From: Acinetobacter albensis
Lineage (GTDB): Bacteria; Pseudomonadota; Gammaproteobacteria; Pseudomonadales; Moraxellaceae
Reading direction: 5' to 3'
NCBI RefSeq assembly: GCF_900095025.1
Contig: NZ_FMBK01000002.1
Span: forward strand, 186,001-250,000
DNA: 64,000 bases
The notes under the pieces were generated by a model. The model did not search any database and was not told where the DNA came from. It was given only the letters and a program-made list of their open reading frames with translations. This document shows, piece by piece, positions 17,346-27,666 of this stretch. The stretch's first letter is position 1; each line of letters begins with the position of its first letter. Both the position numbers and the translations under genes were made by a program.

Positions 17346-19583
17346 ATGGCTGGTGGAAAGTCAACAATTATTTACACACTGACCGATGAGGCGCCACTAC
17401 TAGCGACCTATTCGTTACTGCCGATCATTGAGACCTTTACTAAGCCAGCTGGCGTCGAGATCGTCAAAAGTGACATTTCTGTAGCCGTACGTGTGCTTGC
17501 AGAATTCGCAGATTACCTCAGTGATGAACAGAAGGTCCCTGACACGCTCGCAGAGCTAGGTCGTCTTACTCAAGATCCAGATACTAATATTATTAAGCTC
17601 CCAAATATCAGTGCATCTGTTGGTCAATTAACAGCATGTATTAAAGAGCTTCAGTCTAAAGGATATGCAATTCCTGATTATCCTGAAAATCCAACAACTG
17701 ATGAAGAAAAAGCCATTAAGGCGCGTTATAGCAAGTGCTTGGGTTCTGCTGTAAACCCAGTATTGCGTGAAGGTAACTCTGACCGTCGTGCACCTGCTGC
17801 GGTAAAAAACTATGTGAAAAAGCATCCTCACTCTATGAGCGAATGGAAGCAATGGTCACAAACACATGTTTCACACATGGAAGAAGGCGACTTCTACCAC
17901 GGTGAAAAATCAATGACGCTTGACCGCGCACGCAACGTGAAAATGGAATTGATCACTCAGTCGGGCGAAACCGTTATTCTTAAGCCAAAAGTTGCGCTTA
18001 AAGATGGCGAAATTATCGACTCTATGTTCATGAGCAAAAAAGCACTGTGTGATTTCTACGAGAAACAACTCGAAGATTGTCGTGAAGCAGGTATTTTGTT
18101 CTCATTACACGTCAAAGCGACCATGATGAAAGTTTCTCATCCGATCGTATTTGGTCACTGTGTGAGAATTTATTACAAAGAAGCGTTCGAGAAGCACGGT
18201 AAATTATTCGATGAGCTTGGCATTAACGTGAATAACGGTATGTCGGGTCTTTACGAAAAAATCCAAACTTTACCGACTTCATTACGCGAAGAAATCATTG
18301 AAGATTTACACGCTTGTCAGGAACACCGTCCTGCATTAGCTATGGTCGATTCAGCTAAAGGAATTACCAACTTCCATTCACCGAACGACGTGATTGTAGA
18401 TGCCTCTATGCCTGCAATGATCCGTGGTGGCGGTAAAATGTGGGGTGCTGACGGCAAGCAATACGACTGTAAAGCGGTGATGCCTGAATCAACTTTCGCA
18501 CGTATTTATCAAGAAATGATTAATTTCTGTAAATGGAATGGCAATTTCGATCCGAAAACGATGGGTACTGTGCCTAACGTTGGTTTGATGGCGCAGAAAG
18601 CGGAAGAATATGGTTCTCACGATAAAACTTTTGAAATCGCTGAAGCGGGTATTGCGAACATCACTGATCTAGATACTGGTGAAGTGTTGATGACTCAAAA
18701 CGTTGAGGAAGGCGATATTTGGCGTATGTGTCAGGTGAAAGATGCACCGATACGTGATTGGGTAAAACTTGCAGTAACACGTGCACGTAATTCAGGCATG
18801 CCTGCAATTTTCTGGCTTGACCCGTATCGTCCACATGAAAATGAGTTGATCAAGAAAGTCGAAGAATACTTGAAAGAGCATGACACTGAAGGTTTAGATA
18901 TCCAAATCATGTCACAAGTTCGTGCGATGCGTTATACACTTGAACGTGTGGCACGTGGTCTTGATACCATTTCAGTGACGGGTAATATTTTACGTGATTA
19001 CTTGACTGACTTGTTCCCAATCATGGAATTGGGTACGTCTGCGAAAATGTTGTCGATCGTACCATTGATGGCTGGCGGTGGTATGTACGAGACTGGTGCA
19101 GGTGGTTCGGCTCCGAAACATGTTCAACAGTTAGTTGAAGAAAACCATTTGCGTTGGGATTCACTGGGTGAATTCATGGCTTTGGCCGTTTCGCTAGAAG
19201 AAATGGGCATTAAAGAAAACAATGCTGGTGTAAAATTGCTTGCGAAAACACTTGACCAAGCCACGGGTAAGTTACTTGATAATGACAAGTCACCATCACG
19301 CCGTACTGGTGAGCTTGATAACCGTGGTAGTCACTTCTACTTAGCTAAGTATTGGGCTCAAGAACTTGCTGCGCAGGATGAAAATGCTGAGCTGAAAGCG
19401 AAGTTTGCTCCGCTTGCGAAAACATTGGCTGAGAACGAAGATAAAATTGTTGCTGAACTTGCTTCCGTTCAAGGTAAGTCAGTTGATATCGGTGGTTACT
19501 ACGCTGTAGATCAAGAGAAAGTAGATGCGATCATGCGTCCAAGTGCTACGCTTAATGCAGCGCTTGAAGCTGCTCAAGCTTAA
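17346..19583 (+). CDS. icd: Isocitrate dehydrogenase (NADP), monomeric type (IDH-II)
   Basis: Oxidatively decarboxylates isocitrate to 2-oxoglutarate with NADP in the TCA cycle. At 745 residues it is the monomeric class, unrelated in length to the 417-residue dimeric enzyme encoded 3 kb downstream. Family hallmarks include [21 protein letters not shown] at the start, [47 protein letters not shown], and [16 protein letters not shown] near the end. AAGGGGC lies before the ATG after an unusually long upstream region. In Acinetobacter and Pseudomonas the monomeric isozyme is the acetate- or cold-responsive form; regulation here is inferred. Confidence 0.96.
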   Translation: MAGGKSTIIYTLTDEAPLLATYSLLPIIETFTKPAGVEIVKSDISVAVRVLAEFADYLSDEQKVPDTLAELGRLTQDPDTNIIKLPNISASVGQLTACIKELQSKGYAIPDYPENPTTDEEKAIKARYSKCLGSAVNPVLREGNSDRRAPAAVKNYVKKHPHSMSEWKQWSQTHVSHMEEGDFYHGEKSMTLDRARNVKMELITQSGETVILKPKVALKDGEIIDSMFMSKKALCDFYEKQLEDCREAGILFSLHVKATMMKVSHPIVFGHCVRIYYKEAFEKHGKLFDELGINVNNGMSGLYEKIQTLPTSLREEIIEDLHACQEHRPALAMVDSAKGITNFHSPNDVIVDASMPAMIRGGGKMWGADGKQYDCKAVMPESTFARIYQEMINFCKWNGNFDPKTMGTVPNVGLMAQKAEEYGSHDKTFEIAEAGIANITDLDTGEVLMTQNVEEGDIWRMCQVKDAPIRDWVKLAVTRARNSGMPAIFWLDPYRPHENELIKKVEEYLKEHDTEGLDIQIMSQVRAMRYTLERVARGLDTISVTGNILRDYLTDLFPIMELGTSAKMLSIVPLMAGGGMYETGAGGSAPKHVQQLVEENHLRWDSLGEFMALAVSLEEMGIKENNAGVKLLAKTLDQATGKLLDNDKSPSRRTGELDNRGSHFYLAKYWAQELAAQDENAELKAKFAPLAKTLAENEDKIVAELASVQGKSVDIGGYYAVDQEKVDAIMRPSATLNAALEAAQA

Positions 19584-19614
19584 TGTGAAATTTGGGTGAA
19601 CTAGTTGCTCAAAT

Positions 19615-19644
19615 AAAAAGCCGGTGCATATGCACCGGCTTTTT
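19615..19644. terminator. Bidirectional terminator between icd and rluE
   Basis: A perfect 30-base palindrome, AAAAAGCCGGTGCAT and its complement, with A/T tracts at both ends. It serves the converging icd and rluE genes. Confidence 0.92.
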
Positions 19645-19701
19645 ATTTAGGATATTTCAATATTTAAATTTGTTCTAAAAGAAAAATATTTAAACTAAAA
19701 T

Positions 19702-20523
19702 TTAACGTGCATTACGTCCACGACCCCGAGGTGCTTTGCTATTCGGGCGCGTTGTACCATTGGTTTTACGACGTGGTTTATCAGCATCATCCATTTGCCA
19801 AATACGGGTCGTACCACCACCGGCTTTCTTCTTGCCTTTAAAAGGCGCTTCGCCTTTTTCTTCTCGAGCTTTATCTTTTGCCACAGAAAAGTGCTGTTTT
19901 TTTGGTGTGGTCTTTTTCGCAAAAGAGCGACCTTCATACGGTTTATCCGCGGGAACATCTTTAAAGTCAGGATAAAGTAATGGTTCAATTTCCACTTGTT
20001 CACCTGGCTGCAAACCCAGCTTGATAATACTGATGGTCCCGATTTGAGTACGAATTAAACGTAAAGTTGGAAAACCCACTGCAGAAGTCATACGACGCAC
20101 TTGACGGTTACGACCTTCACAAATTTGAATTTCTACCCAAGATGTTGGCACTGATGCACGAAAACGAACGGGTGGAGTACGTTCCCATAACCAATCCGGC
20201 TCATCAATTTTTTCAGCTTTTGCGGGTAGGGTAATACCATCTTTAAGTTCAACACCTTTGCGAAGTTGTTCTAATGCTTCGTCAGTAATCTCGCCATCTA
20301 CCTGAACCACATAAGTTTTAAATTTCTTACTGGCTGGGTTGGTAATAAATTGGTTTAAACCACCGTGATCAGTTAAAAACATTAAGCCTTCTGAGTCTAA
20401 ATCAAGTCGACCTGCAATGCGTAAATCAGGGTCTTGAGTGAAATCAGCCATGGTTTGATGTTTCTCATCGGCACGGAACTGGGAGAGAACGTCATAAGGT
20501 TTATTCAGGATGACGATTTTCAT
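19702..20523 (-). CDS. rluE: 23S rRNA pseudouridine synthase, RluE-like, with basic tail
   Basis: RsuA-family pseudouridine synthase; E. coli RluE modifies U2457 of 23S rRNA. The catalytic motif AGRLDLDSEGL is at residues 37-47, with the catalytic Asp in GRLD. Downstream family motifs are KTYVVQVDG, EGRNRQVRRM (about 136-145) and LRLIRTQIG. No N-terminal S4 domain is present, which fits RluE and not RluB/RluF. The last 80 or so residues form a low-complexity basic extension rich in K, R, G and T (GKKKAGGG, GRGRNAR) absent from E. coli RluE, probably an RNA-binding tail. It converges on icd. Confidence 0.85.
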   Translation of the reverse strand: MKIVILNKPYDVLSQFRADEKHQTMADFTQDPDLRIAGRLDLDSEGLMFLTDHGGLNQFITNPASKKFKTYVVQVDGEITDEALEQLRKGVELKDGITLPAKAEKIDEPDWLWERTPPVRFRASVPTSWVEIQICEGRNRQVRRMTSAVGFPTLRLIRTQIGTISIIKLGLQPGEQVEIEPLLYPDFKDVPADKPYEGRSFAKKTTPKKQHFSVAKDKAREEKGEAPFKGKKKAGGGTTRIWQMDDADKPRRKTNGTTRPNSKAPRGRGRNAR

Positions 20524-20718
20524 AAAAAATAACTACTTTAATAAAGGTAAATACTGGAAACATTGCGTTTTATTTTGTAGGGAAATGTGATGATTTTCCC
20601 TCTAAATCTTAAAAACACTTAAATTCGATTAGAATATTATGCGTTAAGAACAATTGAAAGTAATGCTTATTGGCAATTATTTTTTAGATCCGCCAGCGAC
20701 AAAGGGAGAATTTGTACA

Positions 20719-21972
20719 ATGGGATACCAAAAAATCACAGTTCCTATGGATGGTAGCAAAATTACTGTAAACGCAGACTTATCACTTAATGTTCCAAACC
20801 ATCCTATCATCCCTTTTATTGAAGGTGATGGAATAGGGGTTGATATTACACCAACCATGAAGGCTGTGGTAGATGCAGCGGTTCAAAAAGCCTATGGTGC
20901 AAAACGTTCGATTGAATGGATGGAAGTCTATTGCGGTGAAAAAGCAGACAAAATTTATGGAACTTACATGCCTGAAGAAACTTTCGAGGCACTGCGTGAA
21001 TATGTCGTTTCGATTAAAGGCCCATTAACCACTCCAGTCGGTGGCGGTATTCGTTCACTGAACGTTGCATTACGTCAAGAACTTGATCTTTACGTGTGTG
21101 TCCGTCCAGTTCGTTGGTTTGAAGGTGTACCTTCACCTGTTCATCATCCTGAATTGACTGATATGGTGATTTTCCGTGAAAATTCTGAAGATATTTATGC
21201 AGGAATTGAATGGAAAGCAGATTCTCCAGAAGCTAAAAAAGTCATTAAGTTTCTGAAAGAAGAAATGGGGGTGACTAAAATTCGTTTCGAAGAGAACTGT
21301 GGTATCGGCATTAAACCAGTCTCTAAAGAAGGAACACAACGTCTGGTTCGTAAGGCCATTCAATTTGCAATCGACAATGACAAGCCAAGCGTAACTTTAG
21401 TTCACAAAGGCAACATCATGAAGTATACCGAAGGTGCATTTAAAGAATGGGGCTACGAAGTTGCGCTTGAGCGTTTTGGTGGAGAACTTTTGGATGGTGG
21501 TCCATGGGTCACGATTAAAAACCCGAAGAATGGCAAACATATTGTTATTAAAGACGTAATTGCTGATGCATTCTTACAGCAAATTTTAATGCGCCCTGCA
21601 GATTATTCCGTTATTGCAACGCTTAATTTAAACGGTGATTATATTTCCGATGCGCTAGCTGCTGAAGTAGGTGGAATAGGCATTGCACCCGGAGCAAACA
21701 TTGGCGGCGCAATCCAAGTTTATGAAGCCACGCATGGCACAGCACCAAAATATGCAGGCCAAGATAAAGTTAACCCAGGTTCAATTATTCTTTCTGCTGA
21801 AATGATGCTCCGTGACATGGGATGGACTGAAGCAGCCAATTTAATCATTAAAGGAATTTCAGGTGCAATTGCAGCAAAAACGGTGACGTATGATTTCGAA
21901 CGTTTAATGCCGGATGCAACCTTGTTACGTTGTTCAGAATTTGGTCAAGCTATTATTCATAATATGGATTAG
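20719..21972 (+). CDS. icd: Isocitrate dehydrogenase (NADP), dimeric type (IDH-I)
   Basis: Homodimeric NADP isocitrate dehydrogenase, 417 residues, of the E. coli Icd class. S113 in [13 protein letters not shown] occupies the exact position phosphorylated by AceK in E. coli, and the isocitrate site R-x9-R (R119, R129) follows. Other hallmarks are [24 protein letters not shown], and [20 protein letters not shown] near the C-terminus, the NADP-binding part. It is the second, unrelated isocitrate dehydrogenase in the window; rluE lies between the two. AAAGGGAG stands upstream, and a terminator follows. Confidence 0.96.
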   Translation: MGYQKITVPMDGSKITVNADLSLNVPNHPIIPFIEGDGIGVDITPTMKAVVDAAVQKAYGAKRSIEWMEVYCGEKADKIYGTYMPEETFEALREYVVSIKGPLTTPVGGGIRSLNVALRQELDLYVCVRPVRWFEGVPSPVHHPELTDMVIFRENSEDIYAGIEWKADSPEAKKVIKFLKEEMGVTKIRFEENCGIGIKPVSKEGTQRLVRKAIQFAIDNDKPSVTLVHKGNIMKYTEGAFKEWGYEVALERFGGELLDGGPWVTIKNPKNGKHIVIKDVIADAFLQQILMRPADYSVIATLNLNGDYISDALAAEVGGIGIAPGANIGGAIQVYEATHGTAPKYAGQDKVNPGSIILSAEMMLRDMGWTEAANLIIKGISGAIAAKTVTYDFERLMPDATLLRCSEFGQAIIHNMD

Positions 21973-21996
21973 ATTTTTAGCTAAAAATTATCTTAG

Positions 21997-22024
21997 AAAA
22001 ACCCGTATTTGATGCGGGTTTTTT
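21997..22024 (+). terminator. Terminator of dimeric icd
   Basis: AAAACCCG and CGGGTTTT pair across a 9-base loop and are followed by T residues. Confidence 0.85.
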
Positions 22025-22111
22025 CTTTACAGAAATGATATTTCTTTAAATAATTTGAAATTCATAATGTTGAGATCGCTATTATTCATCCCAATTTAAT
22101 TGATAAATCCT

Positions 22112-22687
22112 ATGTCTGAATATCAAAAAAATACCAAATGTATTCTGTGCTTCATCACTTTGATGCTGGGAATGATCACGCTATCAGGTTGTCAGCCGCC
22201 ATCCTCAGGTGAAGCCGTGGGTATGCGTTATCCAATTTTGTATATGCAATTACAAAAAATGGATCTACCTACACAAGTTGCAATTCCTGTGGAAGATATT
22301 CAATCACGTCAAATAGCGGACACTTGGGGGGCAGCACGTAGCGAAGGACGTAAGCACGAAGGCGTAGATATTTTCGCGAAACGAGGAACACCAGTACTCA
22401 GTGCGACTTCAGGAATCGTATCGCGAGTGGGCACCAATCAGTTAGGTGGAAACGTGATTTGGATAATAGGGCCAAATTTAAGTCGACATTATTATGCGCA
22501 CTTAGATGCATATGCAGATGACATTCAGGCGGGTGATTGGGTCGAAGTAGGACAAATTATTGGTTATGTCGGAAATACGGGAAATGCTAAAAATACACCC
22601 CCACATTTACATTATGGAATTTATCTAAATGGTCAAGGGGCCGTTAATCCCTATCCTTATTTGGTTTCTACTTCAAACCATTTATAA
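22112..22687 (+). CDS. M23 peptidase-fold lipoprotein (LytM domain)
   Basis: Predicted periplasmic lipoprotein, 191 residues, with signal peptide and lipobox LSGC (lipidated C27). It is followed by a LytM/M23 endopeptidase domain. Zinc ligands are visible: H82 and D86 in KHEGVDIF, and the second His pair in PHLHYGIYL near residue 168. Thus the active site looks complete, unlike the degenerate NlpD/EnvC types. It should cleave peptidoglycan cross-links. No LysM domain is present. The ATG at 22112 is preferred to an in-frame upstream start at 22100 because it directly precedes the hydrophobic signal region. It is convergent with the MFS gene. Confidence 0.82.
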   Translation: MSEYQKNTKCILCFITLMLGMITLSGCQPPSSGEAVGMRYPILYMQLQKMDLPTQVAIPVEDIQSRQIADTWGAARSEGRKHEGVDIFAKRGTPVLSATSGIVSRVGTNQLGGNVIWIIGPNLSRHYYAHLDAYADDIQAGDWVEVGQIIGYVGNTGNAKNTPPHLHYGIYLNGQGAVNPYPYLVSTSNHL

Positions 22688-22709
22688 ATTGACGACTTTA
22701 TTCTGTTAT

Positions 22710-23870
22710 TTAATTTTGTTTTTTACGAGTCATCCAAATGAGCTGTAAAGTTCCCAAAAGCAAAATAAAAGAAGCCAATAAGAATTGTTGATGATAGCTG
22801 ACAGCAAAATGTTGTAAAGCACTAAAGCTTAAACCGCCAATAAGCTGAACAGAAGCAAAACATAGCGTCGCAATACTCCAGAGTTTTTTATAAGCGATGC
22901 CATAGAGTTGTAAAATCGTATAAGAGGTAAGAAATACCACTGCGGGGTTAAGCATACCGGTAAAAAATGATGAGGTCAGGGTCAACATCGGATGGGTGGC
23001 TAAAGTAGCAATAAAAATAGCCACAATATAGAGACTATATAAAATTTTGAGTGCATTGAAATTACCAAATTTTCTGGCCAGTACATAGGCCGTAAAAGCA
23101 CCCAAGGCACTGCCTAAACCATAAAGAATCCAATTAAAGTTAATCCAAAACAAATTCAGGTTTAACGTATGCTGAAGATAGTCAATCCAAAATAAGGAAT
23201 GTGGAATATAGGCAAAAGCGCTACTACTATAAGCAATGAGTAAGCTATAAAATAAGGCATTTAAAGGAATTTCTGTTGAACTAGCTACAGTCTCAGTCGA
23301 TAAATGATGTTTAAACTGGTGTAATAAACGACTCAAGCAAATACAGATGATCAGTGCAAAACTACATAAAATGAGCCAAGCAGTGTGAGTCGAAATTTGA
23401 TCTAAATACGGCAGAAATAACGTGGCCAATAAAACGCCAATGCCAATTCCACTAAAACCAATAAAATTAATTTTAAAGCGATCTTGAAGATCACAGCATT
23501 GTGCGACCACACTGGGGGATAGAATCATCAGCAAGCCACCACTAATCCCAGAAATAATACGCCAAAAAATATACCAAATCTCAGAAAAACCAGAAAATGC
23601 GCAGCATAATAAACTCAGCATGCCGGCAATAGCGGCAATTTGAATATAAAGGCTCATAATTTTAGTTTGAGGTAAACGCATCGCAATCAATGCGCCAATC
23701 AGATATCCCAGTAGATTTGCACTACTTAAAAGACTGGCAAATTGTACTGTCCATTCAAATGCTTCGCGTGTGGAAGGCAATAAAGCAGTATAAGAAAAAC
23801 GTAAGATACCAATTCCCAAACACATGCTAAGGCATAAAAAAATACTGAGTCTAATGGTATTTGAAGACAT
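22710..23870 (-). CDS. MFS transporter, YbfB/YjiJ family
   Basis: Major facilitator superfamily protein, 386 residues, with about 12 hydrophobic helices. The first segment (LGIGILRFSYTALLPSTRE) is the signature of the YbfB/YjiJ family, whose substrates are mostly unknown. The RK-rich loop between helices 2 and 3 and the glycine-rich helix GISGGLLMILSP fit MFS topology. An in-frame GTG at 23882 would add four residues; the ATG at 23870 is preferred, but neither has a clear ribosome-binding site. It stands alone between a converging lipoprotein gene and the alaA-like gene. Confidence 0.8.
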   Translation of the reverse strand: MSSNTIRLSIFLCLSMCLGIGILRFSYTALLPSTREAFEWTVQFASLLSSANLLGYLIGALIAMRLPQTKIMSLYIQIAAIAGMLSLLCCAFSGFSEIWYIFWRIISGISGGLLMILSPSVVAQCCDLQDRFKINFIGFSGIGIGVLLATLFLPYLDQISTHTAWLILCSFALIICICLSRLLHQFKHHLSTETVASSTEIPLNALFYSLLIAYSSSAFAYIPHSLFWIDYLQHTLNLNLFWINFNWILYGLGSALGAFTAYVLARKFGNFNALKILYSLYIVAIFIATLATHPMLTLTSSFFTGMLNPAVVFLTSYTILQLYGIAYKKLWSIATLCFASVQLIGGLSFSALQHFAVSYHQQFLLASFILLLGTLQLIWMTRKKQN

Positions 23871-24058
23871 GTGGATGATCACGGCTTAGGATGATTTATT
23901 AAGACTATCAATAACATGATTTGTATTGTTTTAATAGGACTGAAAAATAAATCAAAAAATTGAAATAAATGCGTTTATTGATATGCATTCATTATTTATA
24001 GACATTAAGCAGAATGTACTATTTTAAAAAAGTACCATTAAAAAAATTAAAATAATAA

Positions 24059-24086
24059 TGCCAGTCTACGCATGGATAGACTGGCA
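24059..24086 (-). terminator. Terminator of the alaA-like gene
   Basis: TGCCAGTCTA and TAGACTGGCA form a perfect 10-bp stem. On the minus strand it is followed by a T-rich tract, just 3' of the gene stopping at 24120. Confidence 0.8.
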
Positions 24087-24119
24087 CGGGTATGTTTAAT
24101 TCCTATTTCAAAAACAGAA

Positions 24120-25355
24120 TTAACGCATTTTTGCGAGGAAACGACTTAAACGTGTGAGTGCTTCACGAAGTTCATTTTCTGCAGGTAAAAATACGACACG
24201 GAAATGGTCTGGGGTAGGCCAGTTAAAGCCTGTTCCTTGCACCAATAAGACTTTTTCAGCACGTAAAAGATCGAGCATGAGTTTTTCATCATCTTGAATA
24301 GGATAAATTTCTGGGTCAAGACGAGGGAAACAATACATTGCGCCTTCAGGTTTTACACAGGTTACCCCTGGAATTTCACTGAGCATTTCCCATGCAATAT
24401 TGCGTTGTTCATACAGTCGACCGCCTGGACGAATCAAATCATTGATAGATTGATAGCCGCCTAATGCCGTTTGAATAGCATATTGTGCTTGATGATTGGC
24501 GCATAAACGCATTGAAGCCAGCATATCTAAGCCTTCAATATAGTCCATCGCACGAGATTTATCGCCAGTAATGGCCATCCAACCTGAACGGAAACCTGCA
24601 ATACGATAGGCTTTAGATAAACCATTGAAGGAAATACACAATTGATCGCCAGCAAGCGCGGCCACCGCTACATGTTCAATTCCGTCATAAATCACTTTGT
24701 CATAGATTTCATCTGCAAATAAAATCAGATCATATTTTTTTGCCAGTGCAACAATTTGTTCAAGCACATGTCGCGGATAAACTGCACCGGTTGGATTGTT
24801 TGGGTTAATAATCACAATACCGCGCGTGTTTGGCGTAATTTTGCTTTCCATATCGGCAATATCAGGATACCAATAGTTTTCTTCATCGCATTTATAGTGA
24901 ATTGCAGTGCCACCGGATAGATTCACCGCAGCTGTCCAGAGTGGATAATCTGGCATCGGCACGAGCATTTCATCGCCATCATCTAATAAGCCTTGCATGG
25001 CCATCACAATCAGCTCAGACACGCCATTTCCGATATACACATCATTGACATGCATATCACGGATACCTTTTTGCTGGTAATACTGGCAAATGGCTTTACG
25101 CGCAGGGAAAATACCTTTTGAATCGGTATAGCCAACCGCATTTGGCAGATTTAATGCCACATCATTGATAATTTCTTGTGGTGCTTCAAAACCGAATGGG
25201 GCGGGATTGCCGATATTCAACTTAATAATTTTATGACCGGCTTCTTCCATTTCATTGGCCGCTCGTAACACAGGTCCACGAATGTCGTAGCATACATGCT
25301 CGAGCTTAGACGATTTTTTAATTTCGCGTGGCGTAGTGTTACCTGAAACGGACAT
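24120..25355 (-). CDS. alaA: Alanine transaminase-type aminotransferase (AlaA-like)
   Basis: Fold-type I PLP aminotransferase, 411 residues, closest in sequence features to E. coli AlaA (glutamate-pyruvate transaminase). Characteristic are LNIGNPAPFGFEAP, YTDSKGIFPARKAI, NPNNPTGAVYP, ADEIYDKVIYDG and the PLP-lysine segment FNGLSKAYRIAGFRSGW. It would transfer amino groups between glutamate and pyruvate or a branched-chain ketoacid in the cytoplasm. An in-frame TTG at 25367 gives four more residues, but the ATG at 25355 has GGATGGA before it. It is divergent from msrB. Exact substrate preference cannot be decided from sequence. Confidence 0.87.
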   Translation of the reverse strand: MSVSGNTTPREIKKSSKLEHVCYDIRGPVLRAANEMEEAGHKIIKLNIGNPAPFGFEAPQEIINDVALNLPNAVGYTDSKGIFPARKAICQYYQQKGIRDMHVNDVYIGNGVSELIVMAMQGLLDDGDEMLVPMPDYPLWTAAVNLSGGTAIHYKCDEENYWYPDIADMESKITPNTRGIVIINPNNPTGAVYPRHVLEQIVALAKKYDLILFADEIYDKVIYDGIEHVAVAALAGDQLCISFNGLSKAYRIAGFRSGWMAITGDKSRAMDYIEGLDMLASMRLCANHQAQYAIQTALGGYQSINDLIRPGGRLYEQRNIAWEMLSEIPGVTCVKPEGAMYCFPRLDPEIYPIQDDEKLMLDLLRAEKVLLVQGTGFNWPTPDHFRVVFLPAENELREALTRLSRFLAKMR

Positions 25356-25508
25356 ATTTCCATCCAATTATATTAGAAGTTAAGAAAATATAGATTACTG
25401 AAATATCACAATCTATTTTGAAATTTAGCTAGATATTTTATTTGCTCTAGCGTAAATATGAAGTACTGAAGCATGACACTGAACGTCAAAGATTTAAAGG
25501 AGTTAGTG

Positions 25509-25928
25509 ATGGGAAAACTCAATAAAACAGACCGAGAATGGCAAAGAGAGTTATCACCAGACGAATTTCGCATTACGCGACAACATGGAACCGAAGCTGC
25601 CTTTACAGGAAAGTACTGGAATACTAAGCAAGCGGGGACGTATTTATGCCGATGTTGCGGCGCAGAATTATTCTCGTCCGAAACTAAATATGATAGTGGT
25701 AGTGGTTGGCCAAGTTTTTACAAACCGATCAATAACGCTGCAATTGAAGAGAATCAAGATGCCAGTCATGGTATGGTCAGAACGGAAATTATTTGTCATC
25801 ATTGCGATGCACATTTAGGCCACGTTTTTGAAGATGGTCCACAACCTACGGGCTTACGCTACTGCGTGAATTCCGCTTCATTAGAATTAAAATCACAAGA
25901 AAAAAATGACGAGGAAACTTATCCATGA
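25509..25928 (+). CDS. msrB: Peptide-methionine (R)-S-oxide reductase
   Basis: Reduces methionine-R-sulfoxide in proteins. 139 residues. Two structural zinc CxxC motifs (CRCCGAE and CHHCDAH), the substrate region SGSGWPSF and the catalytic cysteine in [11 protein letters not shown] are all present. The start is the ATG 7-8 bases after AAGGAG; an upstream in-frame ATG (25473) would add 12 atypical residues. The stop codon overlaps the start of the following peroxidase gene (ATGA), so the two oxidative-damage enzymes are translationally coupled. Confidence 0.95.
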   Translation: MGKLNKTDREWQRELSPDEFRITRQHGTEAAFTGKYWNTKQAGTYLCRCCGAELFSSETKYDSGSGWPSFYKPINNAAIEENQDASHGMVRTEIICHHCDAHLGHVFEDGPQPTGLRYCVNSASLELKSQEKNDEETYP

Positions 25929-26407
25929 CCAACATTTATCAGTTTGAAGCTGAGTTGCTAGATGGAAAAAATAAATCATTTGCCGATTATAAGGGTAAAG
26001 TTTTATTAATTGTAAACACCGCCAGTAAGTGTGGGTTTACACCACAATTTGCGGGGCTTGAAAAACTATATGAAAAATACAAGGATCAAGGTTTAGAGAT
26101 TTTGGGTTTTCCATGTAATCAGTTTGGCGGACAAGACCCAGGTACAAATGAACAAATAGGCGATTTCTGTCAAAAAAATTATGGTGTTCATTTCCCTATG
26201 TTTGCCAAAGTAGATGTGAAAGGGCCAGAAGCACATATTTTATTTCGTTATTTGACTAATAACAGTAAAGGAATTTTAGGCAACGGGATTAAGTGGAATT
26301 TTACCAAATTTTTGATAGGTAAAGATGGCACGATTTTAAATCGTTATGCACCTACGACCAAACCTGAAACTTTAGAAAATGACATACAAGCTGCACTAGC
26401 GAAATAA
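25925..26407 (+). CDS. Glutathione peroxidase family thiol peroxidase
   Basis: Thiol-dependent peroxidase of the GPx/BtuE family, 160 residues. It has a cysteine in place of selenocysteine: C36 in NTASKCGFT. The remaining catalytic residues Q66-containing FPCNQFGGQ and W124 in KWNFTKFL are intact. A second cysteine, C64 or C82 (FCQKNYG), may act as resolving residue with thioredoxin, as in many bacterial members. It overlaps msrB by four bases, making a small repair/peroxidase operon. Cytoplasmic, with no signal peptide. Confidence 0.93.
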   Translation: MTNIYQFEAELLDGKNKSFADYKGKVLLIVNTASKCGFTPQFAGLEKLYEKYKDQGLEILGFPCNQFGGQDPGTNEQIGDFCQKNYGVHFPMFAKVDVKGPEAHILFRYLTNNSKGILGNGIKWNFTKFLIGKDGTILNRYAPTTKPETLENDIQAALAK

Positions 26408-26421
26408 ATTTTTATGGATAA

Positions 26422-26457
26422 AAAAATCAGGGCGATTTAAACATCGCCCTGATTTTT
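26422..26457. terminator. Bidirectional terminator between gpx and dapC
   Basis: AAAAATCAGGGCGAT and ATCGCCCTGATTTTT form a perfect 15-bp stem with a six-base loop and T-tracts in both directions. Confidence 0.92.
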
Positions 26458-26472
26458 AATACTTGTCGATAT

Positions 26473-27642
26473 TTACAGAATAGCTTTTAGTCGTTTTACG
26501 ACTTCTTTACATTGTTCAAGATCTGCCACCAAAGCCAAACGAACATGATTTTCACCTGGATTGCCGTGCTCTGTTTCACGAGATAGATAACGCCCAGGCA
26601 GTACTTTAATGTGTGCTTTTTCCATTAAAAGACGAGCAAATTTTTCATCATTGTCCACTTTTAACCAATAATAAAAACCTGCATCTGGTTTTTTTAGTGG
26701 TAGTAAATGACCAAGTTCTGTTTGGAAAAGTTCGAATTTTGCACGATATTGTTGACGGTTTTCTTCCACATGGGTTTCATCATTCCAAGCTGCAATCGAA
26801 GCCAGTTGATGTTGAACCGACAGCGCTGCACCATGATAAGTCCGATATTGTAAATAAGGTTTAAGCAATGCAGCATCACCTGCAATAAAACCTGAACGCA
26901 TGCCGGGCAAGTTTGAGCGTTTGGAGAGTGAATGAAATACGACACAGTTTTTATAGTCATCACGGCCCATTTCAGCACAAACTTCTAATAAACCTATGGG
27001 TGCTTCATCAAACCAAAGTTCGGAATAACATTCATCCGATGCAATCACAAAATTATATTGATCAGACAGCGCAATTAATTTTTTAAATTGTTCTGCTGAT
27101 AATACAGCGCCAGTAGGATTGCCAGGTGTACACACAAAGAGTAATGCTGTTTTTTCCCAGACTTCAGCAGGCACTGAATCAAAATCACCAAGGTAATGGT
27201 TTTCTTCCGTGCAGTTAATAAAGTAGGGTTGAGCACCCGCTAAAAGTGCTGCACCTTCATAGATTTGATAGAACGGATTAGGCATTACCACATAAGGTGC
27301 ATCTTCACGATTGACCAAGGCTTGAACAAAAGAAAAAATTCCTTCACGTGTTCCTGAAACGGGAAGAATATGGGTTTCAGCATTGATACTATTGAGCTTG
27401 AAACGACGTGTAAGCCAATCTGCAATACTTTGGCGTAATTCAGGTAGACCTTTGCTATTTGGATAAGTCGATAAATGGTGAAAGTTGTCAATAATTGCTT
27501 GCTTTACAAACTCAGGTGCAGGATGTTTAGGTTCACCAATGGATAATGGAATGAGGGGTAAATTTGCAGGTTGAATATCCTGAAAAAGTGTATTGAGCTT
27601 TTCAAAAGGATAGGGATGCAATAATGACAAACTTGAATTCAT
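26473..27642 (-). CDS. dapC: Succinyldiaminopimelate transaminase
   Basis: Fold-type I PLP aminotransferase, 389 residues, of the DapC type. It forms N-succinyl-LL-2,6-diaminopimelate from the keto precursor and glutamate, for lysine and peptidoglycan synthesis. The N-terminal LHPYPFEKLNTLF and PLSIGEPKHPAP are typical of DapC. The PLP lysine lies in VFHSLSKRSNLPGMRSGF. It is separated from glnD by 24 bases on the same strand; the glnD-dapC pairing is common in gammaproteobacteria and supports the name. A strong terminator follows. ArgD-like enzymes could share the reaction, but sequence likeness to DapC is better. Confidence 0.9.
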   Translation of the reverse strand: MNSSLSLLHPYPFEKLNTLFQDIQPANLPLIPLSIGEPKHPAPEFVKQAIIDNFHHLSTYPNSKGLPELRQSIADWLTRRFKLNSINAETHILPVSGTREGIFSFVQALVNREDAPYVVMPNPFYQIYEGAALLAGAQPYFINCTEENHYLGDFDSVPAEVWEKTALLFVCTPGNPTGAVLSAEQFKKLIALSDQYNFVIASDECYSELWFDEAPIGLLEVCAEMGRDDYKNCVVFHSLSKRSNLPGMRSGFIAGDAALLKPYLQYRTYHGAALSVQHQLASIAAWNDETHVEENRQQYRAKFELFQTELGHLLPLKKPDAGFYYWLKVDNDEKFARLLMEKAHIKVLPGRYLSRETEHGNPGENHVRLALVADLEQCKEVVKRLKAIL

Positions 27643-27666
27643 GAAATCGATACCGCTTAATCTAAA

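Noticed and set aside
19736..20003. Several long frames antisense or shifted to rluE's 3' end
   Set aside because: They result from the low-complexity basic tail of RluE; no start signals.
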